Notes under the pieces: model-generated | Databases searched by the model: none | The model's input: only the letters and a program-made list of their open reading frames with translations | What the model was told of the DNA's origin: nothing | Shown here: positions 18,776 to 26,739 of the stretch, piece by piece | Layout: each line of letters starts with the position of its first letter | Position numbering within the stretch: the stretch's first letter is position 1 | Position numbers and translations under genes: made by a program | Source of the DNA: Alicycliphilus denitrificans K601 | GTDB lineage: Bacteria > Pseudomonadota > Gammaproteobacteria > Burkholderiales > Burkholderiaceae_C | Length of the DNA stretch: 64,000 bases | Assembly: GCF_000204645.1 (NCBI RefSeq) | Contig: NC_015422.1 | Span: 4,727,001-4,791,000, forward strand | Reading direction: 5' to 3'

Positions 18776-18883
18776 TCGCGTTGTCTCCGTTCTGGGTATA
18801 GCGGGGCATTCTGTAGAGTGAAGACCAGGCAGACAACGCATGCGGCGGCAAAGCGCATGTGAACGGATTTCACAAAAGGTGTC

Positions 18884-19774
18884 ATGGACAAGTTCGGCGA
18901 ACTGCAGGTGTTCCTGCGCGTGGTGGAGGAAGGCAGCTTTTCCGGCGCGGGCCGCAGGCTGCACCTGTCGCCCTCGACGATCAGCAAGCTCATCGCGCGC
19001 ATGGAGGCGCGCCTCGGCGTGCGGCTGTTCGAGCGCGTGGCCGGCGCCATCCGCCTCACGCAGGAAGGCGAGCGCTTTCGCGCGGCGGGCGAGCAGGTGG
19101 TGCAGGCGATGGAGGAGGCCGAGGCCGGCGTGCGCGTGGCCGATGCCGAGGTCTCCGGCACCGTGCGCATCCACACCGCGCTGACCACGGCCAAGTACCT
19201 CGTCGCGCCCCGGCTGCCCAGGCTGCTGGACAGGCACCCGCGCCTGCACCTGGACTTCGTGCTGGGCACGGAGCGCGGCGACTTCATCCGCCAGGGGCTG
19301 GACGTGGCCATCCACAGCGGGCGGCCCACGGAGCAGACGCTGATCGGCCGCCCGCTCATGGCGCGGCCCTGGGTCATCGCCGCCGCGCCGCAATACCTTG
19401 CGCGCCACGGCACGCCGCAGCGGCCCGAGGATCTGCTGCGCCACCGGTGCCTGAACTTCACCATCCGCACGCAGTGGAACCGCTGGACGTTCCACGACGA
19501 GGGCGGGCTCAAGACCATCGACATCCCGAACTACATCGGCGCGAACCAGGGCGAGCTGCTGCGCACCTTCGCGCTGCTGGGGCTGGGCGTGGTGCGGCTC
19601 GCGCGCTTTCACATCGCGGGCGACCTGGAATCGGGCGAGCTCGTGCCGCTGCTCACGCAGTACCAGGAGCGCACCGAGGACGACCGCTTCTACCTGCTCT
19701 ACCCGCGCGGGCGCTCGCTCGCGCCGCGCGTGCGGGCGGTGGTGGACTTCCTGGCACAGGAGTTCGGCGCCTGA
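18884..19774 (+). CDS. LysR-family regulator of the AtuA-like operon
   Basis: 296 residues. N-terminal HTH (MDKFGELQVFLRVVEEGSFSGAGRRLHLSPSTISKLIARME) of the CrgA/PA-type LysR subgroup, then VSGTVRIHTALTTAKYLVAP and a full effector domain. It is divergent from the DUF1446 gene, so it very likely controls that operon. It ends 99 bp before a convergent gene, with a repeat copy between them. Inducer unknown. Confidence 0.93.
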   Translation: MDKFGELQVFLRVVEEGSFSGAGRRLHLSPSTISKLIARMEARLGVRLFERVAGAIRLTQEGERFRAAGEQVVQAMEEAEAGVRVADAEVSGTVRIHTALTTAKYLVAPRLPRLLDRHPRLHLDFVLGTERGDFIRQGLDVAIHSGRPTEQTLIGRPLMARPWVIAAAPQYLARHGTPQRPEDLLRHRCLNFTIRTQWNRWTFHDEGGLKTIDIPNYIGANQGELLRTFALLGLGVVRLARFHIAGDLESGELVPLLTQYQERTEDDRFYLLYPRGRSLAPRVRAVVDFLAQEFGA

Positions 19775-19830
19775 CGCTCAGAGCGTGTTTACCCAGGCGG
19801 CGCGGTGAATTTATGGACAAATCGGCCCAC

Positions 19831-19872
19831 AGCGCTTTCACAGCAAGCGCCAGCAGCTCTCATTTAAAGAGC
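19831..19872 (+). repeat. Dispersed GCGCTT/CAAGCGC repeat, copy 3
   Basis: AGCGCTTTCACAGCAAGCGC followed by CAGCAGCTCT and the AT-rich CATTTAAAGAGC end. It lies between the convergent LysR gene and the GyrI-like gene and touches the latter's stop codon. Confidence 0.7.
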
Positions 19873-19873
19873 A

Positions 19874-20350
19874 TCAGACACCCTTGCCGCACAGCGGCAG
19901 GTAGAGCTCGGTGCGCCAGGCGCTGGCATCCGAGCCGATCTCGGGGCCGGTGATGTAGCACTCCCACATCTCGCCGGTGGCGGCCAGGCCCTGCGCCGCG
20001 ATCCAGGCGCGCAGGGCGGCCCAGGCCTGCGGCAGGTCTTCGTAGTGGCCGCGGTACAGGGTGCGCGCCACGCGCATGGCCGGCCATTGGCCCGGGCACA
20101 CGTGGCCCGCCGGGCGCACGGGCCGGTCCACGGCCACGCCGACCTCGCAGTCGAAGCTGTCGGTCGGGCCGCGCAGGTGGTGGGTGAACAGCGGGCCCAT
20201 GGCCTGCGCGCCCTGGGCCTTGATGCGGTCGAGCAGTTCGCGCACACCGCGGCCCATGGTGCATGGCAGTTCCTCGCGCGGGCAGCAGACGCGGATCACG
20301 GCCGTCGTGCGCGGGGGGCTGATGTCGATGATCTGCGGTGTCTCGATCAT
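19874..20350 (-). CDS. GyrI-like/AraC effector-binding-domain protein
   Basis: 158 residues. N-terminus ETPQIIDISPPRTTAVIRVCCPREELPCTMGRGVREL followed by VGVAVDRPV, ARTLYRGHYEDLPQAWAALRAWIAAQGL and the C-terminal EMWECYITGPE...TELYLPL. This is the two-repeat SHS2-like fold of the AraC effector-binding domain without any DNA-binding domain. Stand-alone members bind small hydrophobic molecules or, as GyrI, inhibit gyrase; which applies here is not known. Monocistronic; the upstream 300 bp hold a MITE-like element. A weak start context leaves the first residues slightly uncertain. Confidence 0.82.
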   Translation of the reverse strand: MIETPQIIDISPPRTTAVIRVCCPREELPCTMGRGVRELLDRIKAQGAQAMGPLFTHHLRGPTDSFDCEVGVAVDRPVRPAGHVCPGQWPAMRVARTLYRGHYEDLPQAWAALRAWIAAQGLAATGEMWECYITGPEIGSDASAWRTELYLPLCGKGV

Positions 20351-20389
20351 GATCGCCTCCGACGCAATACGGAACTCGGCCGGGCGGTG

Positions 20390-20558
20390 CCAGGGATGCT
20401 CGGCACAAATCGAGCGGCAAGCGGGCGCTGCGGAGCGGGATGGGCTGCCAGGCGCAAAGCGCAGCAATGGCCATAGCCATTGCGGGCATTTGCAACGCCG
20501 CAGACCGCCCGAGGCCGCAGATGCACGCGGCGCGACGATTCGTGCCGAGCATCCCTGG
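20390..20558. mobile_element. MITE-like non-coding element, 169 bp, with 23 bp terminal inverted repeats
   Basis: The ends CCAGGGATGCTCGGCAC... (20390-20412) and ...GTGCCGAGCATCCCTGG (20536-20558) are inverted copies, 22 of 23 bases matching. The interior has no credible gene and contains a hairpin module (20443-20505) shared with the element at 42334-42599. No clear target-site duplication is visible. It fills most of the 300 bp between two minus-strand genes, probably holding the GyrI-like gene's promoter region at its left side. Confidence 0.7.
20443..20505 (+). repeat. Hairpin module with conserved flanks, copy A
   Basis: A 22-nt left flank (20443-20464, GGCTGCCAGGCGCAAAGCGC...), then the palindrome GCAATGGC-cata-GCCATTGC (20464-20483), then a right flank ending ATTTGCAACGCCGCAGAC (20488-20505). 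Both flanks recur in inverse orientation at 42489-42550 around a stem of unrelated sequence. Confidence 0.65.
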
Positions 20559-20651
20559 TGGCCCCCGGGGCCTTTGTCGATCGTAGACCCGAACCATGCA
20601 CCGCGTCTGTAGGAAAACGCCGGGCGCTGGTAACACCAGGCCCGCATGACT

Positions 20652-21653
20652 TCAGCGCCGCCGCCCCAGCCACCAGCCGGCCGCCAGCCCCACGGCGCCC
20701 AGCAGGGCCACCAGGCCGGCCGCGCCGGCCATGCGCTGGCGCTGGCCGCCGTCGATGGCGGTCTGGCGCGAGGGGGAAAACAGGTTGCCCTCGGTGAGCG
20801 GCGCGGGCGCGGCATGGCGCAGCCCCCGGTCGCCGAGCCAGCGCAGCGCGCGCGCCGTGCCCTGGGGCGCGAGCGCATGGGCCAGCCGCCCGGGCAGCGC
20901 GCCCAGGCCCAGCCAGGTCACGGCGCGCGGCTGCGGGCTGTCGGCCAGGTCCACGATGGCCTGGGCCACGGCGCGCGGGTCCACCATGGGCAGCGGCGCC
21001 CGCAGGCGCCGGCCCGTGTAGTTGGCGCCGTGCGACAGGCCGGGCGTATCGACCACGGTGGGAGCCACGTCGCAGACGTGCACGCGCGGCAGATCGGCGA
21101 CCTCGGCGCGCAGGCTCTCGGACAGGCCGCGCAGGCCGAACTTGCTGGCCGCGTAGGCCGCGGCATAGGGCGTGGGCAGCCAGCCGCCGAGCGAGATGAG
21201 GTTCACCAGCAGCCCGTGGCCCTGGTCGCGAAAGCGCGTGAGCGCCGCGTGCGCGCCGTGCAGGTGGCCGAGCAGGTTGGCCTCGATCACGCGGCGGTGG
21301 GCCCCGATCGGCACGCCCTCGAAGCGCCCCACGGCCCCCACGCCCACGGCGTTGACCCAGATGTCGATGCGCCCGAAGTGGCGCACCGCCTTGTCGGCCA
21401 GGGCCTGCACGGCCTCGGCGTCGGTCACGTCGGTGGGTATGCCCAGCGCCCGGCCGCCCTCGGCATGGCAGGCCAGCGCCACGGGGGCGAGCGTGTCGGC
21501 ATTGCGCGCGGCCAGCACCACGCGCGCGCCGCGCCGCGCGAAGGCCAGCGCCGTGGCATGGCCTATGCCGCTGGAGGCGCCGGTGATCACCACCACCGGC
21601 TCGGGCGGGGCGGCGGTCAGGCAATGCGGGGCGGCGGGCGGGGTCTGGTTCAT
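20652..21653 (-). CDS. SDR-family oxidoreductase with C-terminal membrane anchor
   Basis: 333 residues. Cofactor loop ITGASSGIGHATALAF near residue 25, NAVG, the catalytic NLISLGG and YAASK, and a Val/Ala-rich C-terminal helix (AGLVALLGAVGLAAGWWLG) followed by four arginines, which looks like a single membrane anchor with a cytoplasmic tail. The segment between about 240 and 300 is longer than in ordinary SDRs. The ARN at the end of beta-2 (VVLAARNADTL) suggests NADP use. Start at MNQTPP (21653); an upstream extension is open but overlaps the AT-rich promoter stretch. Substrate unknown; neighbours give no pathway. Confidence 0.85.
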   Translation of the reverse strand: MNQTPPAAPHCLTAAPPEPVVVITGASSGIGHATALAFARRGARVVLAARNADTLAPVALACHAEGGRALGIPTDVTDAEAVQALADKAVRHFGRIDIWVNAVGVGAVGRFEGVPIGAHRRVIEANLLGHLHGAHAALTRFRDQGHGLLVNLISLGGWLPTPYAAAYAASKFGLRGLSESLRAEVADLPRVHVCDVAPTVVDTPGLSHGANYTGRRLRAPLPMVDPRAVAQAIVDLADSPQPRAVTWLGLGALPGRLAHALAPQGTARALRWLGDRGLRHAAPAPLTEGNLFSPSRQTAIDGGQRQRMAGAAGLVALLGAVGLAAGWWLGRRR

Positions 21654-21760
21654 GGCGTGGTACGGGTAGTGGCTGCTATCCCTCTTTTGTAACCGCTGCG
21701 CCGCCATGGCGGCGTAGGACAGTGCCCGCGCCTGTGCGTTCCAAGCAGAAACACGCCGCA

Positions 21761-21802
21761 GCGACCGTGCAGCAAGCGCCTGCAGCTATCAGATAACGAG
21801 CA
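21761..21802 (+). repeat. Dispersed GCGCTT/CAAGCGC repeat, copy 4 (degraded)
   Basis: GCGACCGTGCAGCAAGCGCC, then TGCAGCTATC and ATAACGAGC. The left half of the palindrome is decayed. It ends directly before the stop codon of the DUF1439 gene. Confidence 0.55.
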
Positions 21803-21803
21803 A

Positions 21804-22361
21804 TCAGGACAATGGCTTGGGGCCGAAGCGCACGAGCAGCCCGCGCGGCGTGACGCTGATGCTCTCGGGCTGCAGGCCCATGGCGGCGATGGGCGCGAGG
21901 TCCTTGTCGCGCAGCTGGTGCAGCACCACCTCGCGCAGCGACTGCTCGGCCAGCTGCTGGCCGTAGCGCTGCAGCAGCTCGGACGCCTGGGGCTTGAGGC
22001 CATCGAGGCGCAGCGCGTTCACGTGCAGCCGGTAGGCGCGGATGCTGCGGTCCGTGGGCTCGTACCGCAGCGCGAAGTCCACGTCGAACACGCCCGTGTG
22101 CCGGCGCGCCAGCAGCGCCCCCGTGGCCGCCAGGTCGAACACGGCGTTGACCTGGTCGCGCTCGGGCAGCAGGACCAGGCGCGGCGCCTGCAGCTGCAGG
22201 TCCAGCAGGCCGCCCAGCGGGTAGCTGCGCGGGAAGCGCTCGGCCAGCGCCTGCTGCATCTGCTGCGTGCTGATGGTGTAGCCGGACTGCGCGCTGGCGC
22301 AGCCGGCCAGCAGGGCCAGAGCGCTAGCGGCGGTGTGGGTCAGGAGGAGTCTGCGGTGCAT
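21804..22361 (-). CDS. DUF1439-family lipoprotein
   Basis: 185 residues. Lipoprotein signal with lipobox LLAGC (Cys about residue 21), then a mature domain beginning SAQSGYTISTQQMQQALAERFPRSYPLGGLLDLQLQAPRLVLLPERDQV. This pattern (YTIS..Q.Q..L...FP) is the DUF1439/YceB family, outer-membrane-anchored tubular lipid-binding-like proteins of unknown role. Start at the ATG 22361, giving a basic MHRRLLL start. The monocistronic gene is followed by repeat copy 4. Confidence 0.85.
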   Translation of the reverse strand: MHRRLLLTHTAASALALLAGCASAQSGYTISTQQMQQALAERFPRSYPLGGLLDLQLQAPRLVLLPERDQVNAVFDLAATGALLARRHTGVFDVDFALRYEPTDRSIRAYRLHVNALRLDGLKPQASELLQRYGQQLAEQSLREVVLHQLRDKDLAPIAAMGLQPESISVTPRGLLVRFGPKPLS

Positions 22362-22454
22362 GGTGGTGTGCTTCTCGAAACGCCCCATTGTGCTGATGCC
22401 CGCGCCGCCGCGTGCAACCGGCTGCATCACGCATGCGCGGTCATCAGAACGTGT

Positions 22455-23201
22455 TCATGATCTCAGGGCGCGCAGTTGCCGGTGGGCGGCGCTGTCCGCA
22501 TCCGCAGGGCGCTGTTCCCGCGCCTGCAGGTAGCGCTCGCTGAACAGGTCGAGCCAGGCCTGCAGCAACGCACCCGCGCGCGCGTCGCCAGCCAACGCCA
22601 GGCACTGGGCCGCGACCTCGGAGGTGCAGAAATGGTCGCCCCGCGTGGAGCGGCGCAGCCGGTAGCGCGAGGCCGCATCACCATGCAGGCTCAGCACCGG
22701 CAGGCGCTCCAGGTAGGGGCTCTTGCGGAACATCTTGCGCGCCTCGGGCCAGGTGGCGTCCAGCAGCACGAACAGCGGGCGGCGGCCTGCCGCCGGCGCG
22801 CCGCCCTCCCCCGCCGCCGCCTGCGGCGCCAGCGTGTGCACCACGCGCGCGGGATCGACGAACTCGCCCGGGAACACCACATAGGGCTGCCACCGGGGAT
22901 CGGCCAGCAGCGCGAGCAGCGCGGGGTCGGCCTCGGTGCGCGCCCAGCCGAAGGCGAAGGTGTCGGCCACCACGTCGGCGATCAGCCAGCCGGTGTTGCT
23001 GGGCTTGAGCGGCTCGATGTCGTGCATCAGCAGGCACACGCCCGCGCGCGTGCCGCACAGCGGGCGCAGCGCGCAGATGCAGTGGCTGGGGACGAGCCTG
23101 CAGCCCGGGCAGTGCGCGCGGCGCGAGCCGCCGCGCGCGAGGAAGGGCTTGGCGCTGCGCGCAAGGCGCTCGGCGCGCAGCTGGGAGACGGCGTGGGGCA
23201 T
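22455..23201 (-). CDS. DTW-domain protein (tRNA-uridine aminocarboxypropyltransferase family)
   Basis: 248 residues. The N-terminal zinc-type cysteines HCPGCRLVPSHCICALRPL are followed by LMHDIEPLKPSNTGWLIADV and the name-giving DTW-type motif, here LLDATWPEARKM, then STRGDHFCTSEVAAQCLA. This SPOUT-like family (TapT/YfiP, DTWD1/2) adds the acp group to uridine in tRNA. Start at MPHAVSQL. The C-terminal about 40 residues are longer than in E. coli. The gene stands alone. Confidence 0.87.
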   Translation of the reverse strand: MPHAVSQLRAERLARSAKPFLARGGSRRAHCPGCRLVPSHCICALRPLCGTRAGVCLLMHDIEPLKPSNTGWLIADVVADTFAFGWARTEADPALLALLADPRWQPYVVFPGEFVDPARVVHTLAPQAAAGEGGAPAAGRRPLFVLLDATWPEARKMFRKSPYLERLPVLSLHGDAASRYRLRRSTRGDHFCTSEVAAQCLALAGDARAGALLQAWLDLFSERYLQAREQRPADADSAAHRQLRALRS

Positions 23202-23256
23202 GGGCGGAAACCGGCGCAAAGCCTGGCATTGTCCCGCACGCGGCCGCGTCAGGGTT

Positions 23257-23296
23257 ACCCCTTGAGGGGTGGGGCAATCGTTTCATTCATTGAAAC
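23257..23296. promoter_or_regulatory. Two palindromes upstream of the IclR operon
   Basis: ACCCCTTGAGGGGT (23257-23270) is a perfect palindrome with a 4-nt centre. GTTTCA-N5-TGAAAC (23280-23296) is a perfect inverted repeat of the GTTTC/GAAAC type often bound by IclR-family regulators. They lie 80-120 bp before the IclR start. Confidence 0.45.
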
Positions 23297-23378
23297 TTCG
23301 AAAGCAGCCTTTGCCCCCGGGTACAGGCTGCACCTAAATTCCCCCGCACACCGCCGTTTCAAAGAAAGAAACACCCAT

Positions 23379-24221
23379 ATGCCCCCCAGCGCCCGCCCCA
23401 AGGCCGTGGTGAACCATTCGCCCGGCAGCAGCACATCCACCGTGGAACGCGCCATGCGCGTGCTGCGCGTGATGTCCGAGGGCGGCAACGCGCGGCTGAC
23501 CGACATCGCGGCCGCGGCCGACCTGGACAAGGCCACCGCGCTGCGCCTGCTGGAGGTGATGGTGCGCGACGGCTTCGTGATGCGCAACGCGCGCAGCAAG
23601 CAGTTTTCGCTGGGGCCCGAGCTCATGGTGCTGGGCGCCGCCGCGCTGCGGCGCTTCGACCCGCGCCCGCTCGCGCGCCCCAGCCTGCTGCGGCTGGTGG
23701 GGCGGTTCGAGGACAGCGTGGTGCTCTCCATACCGAGCGGCGTGGAATCGCTGTGCATCGACGTGGAAGAGGGCACCTACCCCATCCGCGCCAACTACCT
23801 GCGCGTGGGCAGCCGCCGGCCGCTGGGCGCCGGCGCAGGCAGCCTGGCGCTGCTGGCCTGGATGCCCGAGGCCGAGCGCGAGGCGGCGCTGGACATCCTG
23901 GCCAGCCAGATGGGCCGCTACCCGCGCATCACGCCCGCGCTGCTGCGCGAGCGCATCGCCAACGCGCGCGAACGCGGCTACGTCGTGCTGCTGGACGTGG
24001 TGGTCGAGCGCATGGGCGGCATCGCCGTGCCCATCCTCGACCCCGAGGGCCGCCCCGTGGCGGCGCTGAGCATCGCGGCGCTGAACGAACGCATCCTGAC
24101 GCGCGAGGCCGCACTGGCCCAGACGCTGCAGCACGAATCCACCGTCTGCCAGGTGCGCTGGGCCGAGGCGCAGCAGCACCGCGCCGCGCCACGCCCCCCT
24201 GCCAAGGAGACTCATCCGTGA
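23379..24221 (+). CDS. IclR-family transcriptional regulator
   Basis: 280 residues. N-terminal winged HTH (STVERAMRVLRVMSEGGNARLTDIAAAADLDKATALRLLEVM) and a GAF-like effector domain with LGAGAGSLALLAW and the C-terminal ERMGGIAVPILDPEGRPVAALSIAAL. It is the first gene of a same-strand operon; its stop codon overlaps the GTG start of the thiolase-like gene, so the regulator is co-transcribed with its likely targets. The effector is probably an acid or CoA ester of the pathway. Confidence 0.93.
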   Translation: MPPSARPKAVVNHSPGSSTSTVERAMRVLRVMSEGGNARLTDIAAAADLDKATALRLLEVMVRDGFVMRNARSKQFSLGPELMVLGAAALRRFDPRPLARPSLLRLVGRFEDSVVLSIPSGVESLCIDVEEGTYPIRANYLRVGSRRPLGAGAGSLALLAWMPEAEREAALDILASQMGRYPRITPALLRERIANARERGYVVLLDVVVERMGGIAVPILDPEGRPVAALSIAALNERILTREAALAQTLQHESTVCQVRWAEAQQHRAAPRPPAKETHP

Positions 24222-25369
24222 CCCATTCCCCCACCGCCTGGCTGCGCGGCGCGGGCGGCACGCCCTTCGGCCGCCACGAAGGGCGCGGCCCCATCGACCT
24301 GATGGCCGATGCCGCGCGGCAGGCCCTGGCCAGCGCCGCACTGGCGCGCGGCGACATCGACGGCATGCTCTGCGGCTACGCCACCACACTGCCGCACCTG
24401 ATGCTGTCCACGCTGCTGTGCGAGCGCTTCGGCCTGTCGCCGCGCTACGCGCACGGCATGCAGCTGGGCGGTGCCACGGGCGCGGCCATGCTCATGGCCG
24501 CGCGCGAGCTGGTGCGCGCGGGCCGCTGCCGCAACGTGCTGGTGGTGGCGGGCGAGAACCGCCTCACCGGCCAGTCGCGCGACAGCTCCATCCAGACCCT
24601 GGCCCAGGTGGGCGACGCCGACTACGAGGTACCCAACGGCGCCAGCGTGCCTGCCTACTACGCGCTCATGGCCTCGGAATACATGCACCGCACGGGCATC
24701 ACACGCGCCGACCTGGCGGAGTTCGCCGTGCTCATGCGCGCCAACGCCGCGCGCCACCCCGAGGCCCACCTGCGCACGCCCATCACGCAGGCCGAGGTGC
24801 TGGCCTCCAAGCCCATCGCCGCGCCGCTGTCGCTGCTGGACTGCTGCCCCATCTCGGACGGCGCGATGGCGCTCGTCGTATCCGCCGAGCCCGGCCCGCA
24901 CGCGCCCGTGCGCATGGCGGGCGCGGGGCAGGCGCACCGCCACCAGCATCTGACCGCGATGGCCGACGTGATGCAGTGCGGCGCGGGCGAGGCTGCAGCG
25001 CAGGCGTTCGCCGAGGCCGGCCTGGCCCACGCCGATATCGGCTACCTGGGCATCTACGACTCGTTCACGATCACGCTGGCGATGCTGCTCGAAGAGACCG
25101 GCTTCGCCCCGCGCGCCGGCGCCGCCGCGCGGGCCCGCGCGGGCGACTTCGCGCCCACGGGCGCGCTGCCGCTCAACACGCACGGCGGGCTGCTCTCGTT
25201 CGGCCACTGCGGCGTGGCCGGCGGCATGGCGCACGCAGTGGAAGCCTGGCGGCAGATGACCGGCCAGGCGGGAGAGCGCCAGATCCGCGCGCCGCGCCGC
25301 GCCTTCGTGCATGCCGACGGGGGCGTGATGTCCTCGCACGTGAGCCTGATTCTTTCCCGGGAGGACTGA
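24218..25369 (+). CDS. Thiolase-like protein lacking the nucleophilic cysteine (Ltp2-like)
   Basis: 383 residues from a GTG start preceded by AAGGAGA. Thiolase fold: TPFGR, GYATTLPH, NVLVVAGEN, NTHGGLLSFGHCGVAGGMAHAVE. Where SCP2-type thiolases have the acyl-binding cysteine (NCxTG), this protein has LGGATG, glycine at residue 85. The segment YLGIYDSFT is kept. Thiolase-like proteins of this kind paired with a DUF35 protein (as Ltp2-ChsH2 in steroid side-chain degradation) act as retro-aldolases rather than thiolases. The next gene encodes exactly such a DUF35 partner, so a CoA-ester aldolase is the best guess. Substrate unknown. Confidence 0.85.
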   Translation: MTHSPTAWLRGAGGTPFGRHEGRGPIDLMADAARQALASAALARGDIDGMLCGYATTLPHLMLSTLLCERFGLSPRYAHGMQLGGATGAAMLMAARELVRAGRCRNVLVVAGENRLTGQSRDSSIQTLAQVGDADYEVPNGASVPAYYALMASEYMHRTGITRADLAEFAVLMRANAARHPEAHLRTPITQAEVLASKPIAAPLSLLDCCPISDGAMALVVSAEPGPHAPVRMAGAGQAHRHQHLTAMADVMQCGAGEAAAQAFAEAGLAHADIGYLGIYDSFTITLAMLLEETGFAPRAGAAARARAGDFAPTGALPLNTHGGLLSFGHCGVAGGMAHAVEAWRQMTGQAGERQIRAPRRAFVHADGGVMSSHVSLILSRED

Positions 25370-25371
25370 CC

Positions 25372-25731
25372 ATGCTTGCCGCCCCCTTCAACGACGGCCT
25401 GCGCGTGGGCGTGGTGCGCTACCAGCGCTGCGCCGCCTGCGGCCACGCCCAGACCCTGGCGCGCCACGCCTGCCAGCGCTGCGGCCGCGAAGACCTGCGT
25501 TGGCACGACGCCGCGGGCACTGCCACCGTGCGCGCCGCCACGGTGGTGGCGCGCGCGCCGTCCGACGACTTCCGCCCGCTCGCGCCCTACACGCTGGTGA
25601 TCGTGGAGCTGGACGAAGGCCCGCGCCTCATGGGCCATGCCGCGCCGGGCGTGCAGATCGGCCAGGGCGTGCGGGCCGGGTTCTTCGAGCACCAGGGCCG
25701 CACCCTGCTGCGCTTCACCCCCATCGACTGA
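25372..25731 (+). CDS. DUF35 zinc-ribbon/OB-fold protein, partner of the thiolase-like protein
   Basis: 119 residues. Rubredoxin-like zinc ribbon with two CxxC pairs (CAACGHAQ and CQRCGRED, residues about 20-40), then an OB-fold domain (PLAPYTLVIVELDEGPRLMGH) that binds acyl-CoA. Such proteins form complexes with cysteine-less thiolase homologues. It starts 2 bp after the thiolase-like stop codon, next to a GGGAGGAC ribosome-binding site. The pair is probably stoichiometric. Confidence 0.88.
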   Translation: MLAAPFNDGLRVGVVRYQRCAACGHAQTLARHACQRCGREDLRWHDAAGTATVRAATVVARAPSDDFRPLAPYTLVIVELDEGPRLMGHAAPGVQIGQGVRAGFFEHQGRTLLRFTPID

Positions 25732-25753
25732 AACCGCCACAAGGAGACAAAAC

Positions 25754-26731
25754 ATGCACCCCATTCCCTCCCGCCGCCGCTGGATCGGCCTCGCCTGCGC
25801 AGCGCTGTGCGCCGCCCCGCTCGCCTGGGCCAGCGGCTACCCCGACAAGCCCGTGAAGCTGGTCGTGCCCTACCCGCCGGGCGGCCCCACGGACATCGTG
25901 GCGCGCGTGGTGGCGCAGAAGCTCCAGGAGCAGATGGGCCAGCCCTTCGTGGTGGACAACCGCCCCGGCGCGGGCGCCAACATCGGCGCCGAGGCCGTGG
26001 CCCGCAGCACGCCCGACGGCTACACGCTGGTGGTGGCCACCACGGCGCACGCCATCAACCCCTCGCTGTTCGCCAGGCTCAACTACTCGATCACCAAGGA
26101 CTTCGCGCCCGTCTCGCAGCTCACCAGCGGCCCGCTGGTCATCGTGACCAGCCCCGCCACGCCCGTGAGCAACGTCAAGGAGCTGATCGCGCTCGCCAAA
26201 TCCAAGCCGGGCGGGCTCAACTACGCTTCGTCGGGCAACGGCCAATCCACGCACCTGTCGGCCGAGCTGTTCAGCGCCATGGCCGGCGTGAAGATGGCCC
26301 ACGTGCCCTACAAGGGCAGCGCCCCCGCGCTCACCGACGTGATGGGCGGCCAGGCCGACCTGATGTTCGACACCATGCTCTCGTCCATGCCGCACGTGAA
26401 GGCCGGCAAGCTCAAGGCCCTGGCCGTCACCAGCGGCCAGCGCTCGCCCAGCGCGCCCGACATTCCCACCGTGGCCGAATCGGGCCTACCCGGTTACGAG
26501 GCCATCGCCTGGAACGGCCTGCTGGCCCCGGCCGGCACGCCGCCCGAGGTGGTGAACCGCCTGAGCGCGGAGCTGAAGAAAGTGCTGGAAAACCCCGAGG
26601 TGCGCCAGCGCTTCGAGGCCCAGGGCTTCTCCGCCACGTGGAACACCCCCGCCGCCTACGCCAGCTTCCTGCAAGCCGAAGTAGACAAGTGGGACAAGGT
26701 GGTCAAGACCTCCGGCGCAAAGATCGACTGA
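25754..26731 (+). CDS. Bug/TctC-family periplasmic substrate-binding protein
   Basis: 325 residues with a signal peptide (arginine-rich start, cleavage near residue 27, AWASG). Contains LVVPYPPGGPTDIVARVVAQ, PFVVDNRPGAGANIG, THLSAELFSAMAGVKMAHVPYKGSAPALTDVMGGQ and PAGTPPEVVNRL. A strong AAGGAGACAAAAC precedes the ATG. Fourth gene of the IclR operon and therefore probably the receptor for the acid that the adjacent ligase activates. Confidence 0.95.
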   Translation: MHPIPSRRRWIGLACAALCAAPLAWASGYPDKPVKLVVPYPPGGPTDIVARVVAQKLQEQMGQPFVVDNRPGAGANIGAEAVARSTPDGYTLVVATTAHAINPSLFARLNYSITKDFAPVSQLTSGPLVIVTSPATPVSNVKELIALAKSKPGGLNYASSGNGQSTHLSAELFSAMAGVKMAHVPYKGSAPALTDVMGGQADLMFDTMLSSMPHVKAGKLKALAVTSGQRSPSAPDIPTVAESGLPGYEAIAWNGLLAPAGTPPEVVNRLSAELKKVLENPEVRQRFEAQGFSATWNTPAAYASFLQAEVDKWDKVVKTSGAKID

Positions 26732-26739
26732 AGGCCCCC

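Noticed and set aside
23753..25369. A long frame joining the out-of-frame half of the IclR gene to the thiolase-like gene
   Set aside because: Only the part from the GTG at 24218 has family similarity; the earlier part is an Arg/Ala-rich shadow of the IclR gene.
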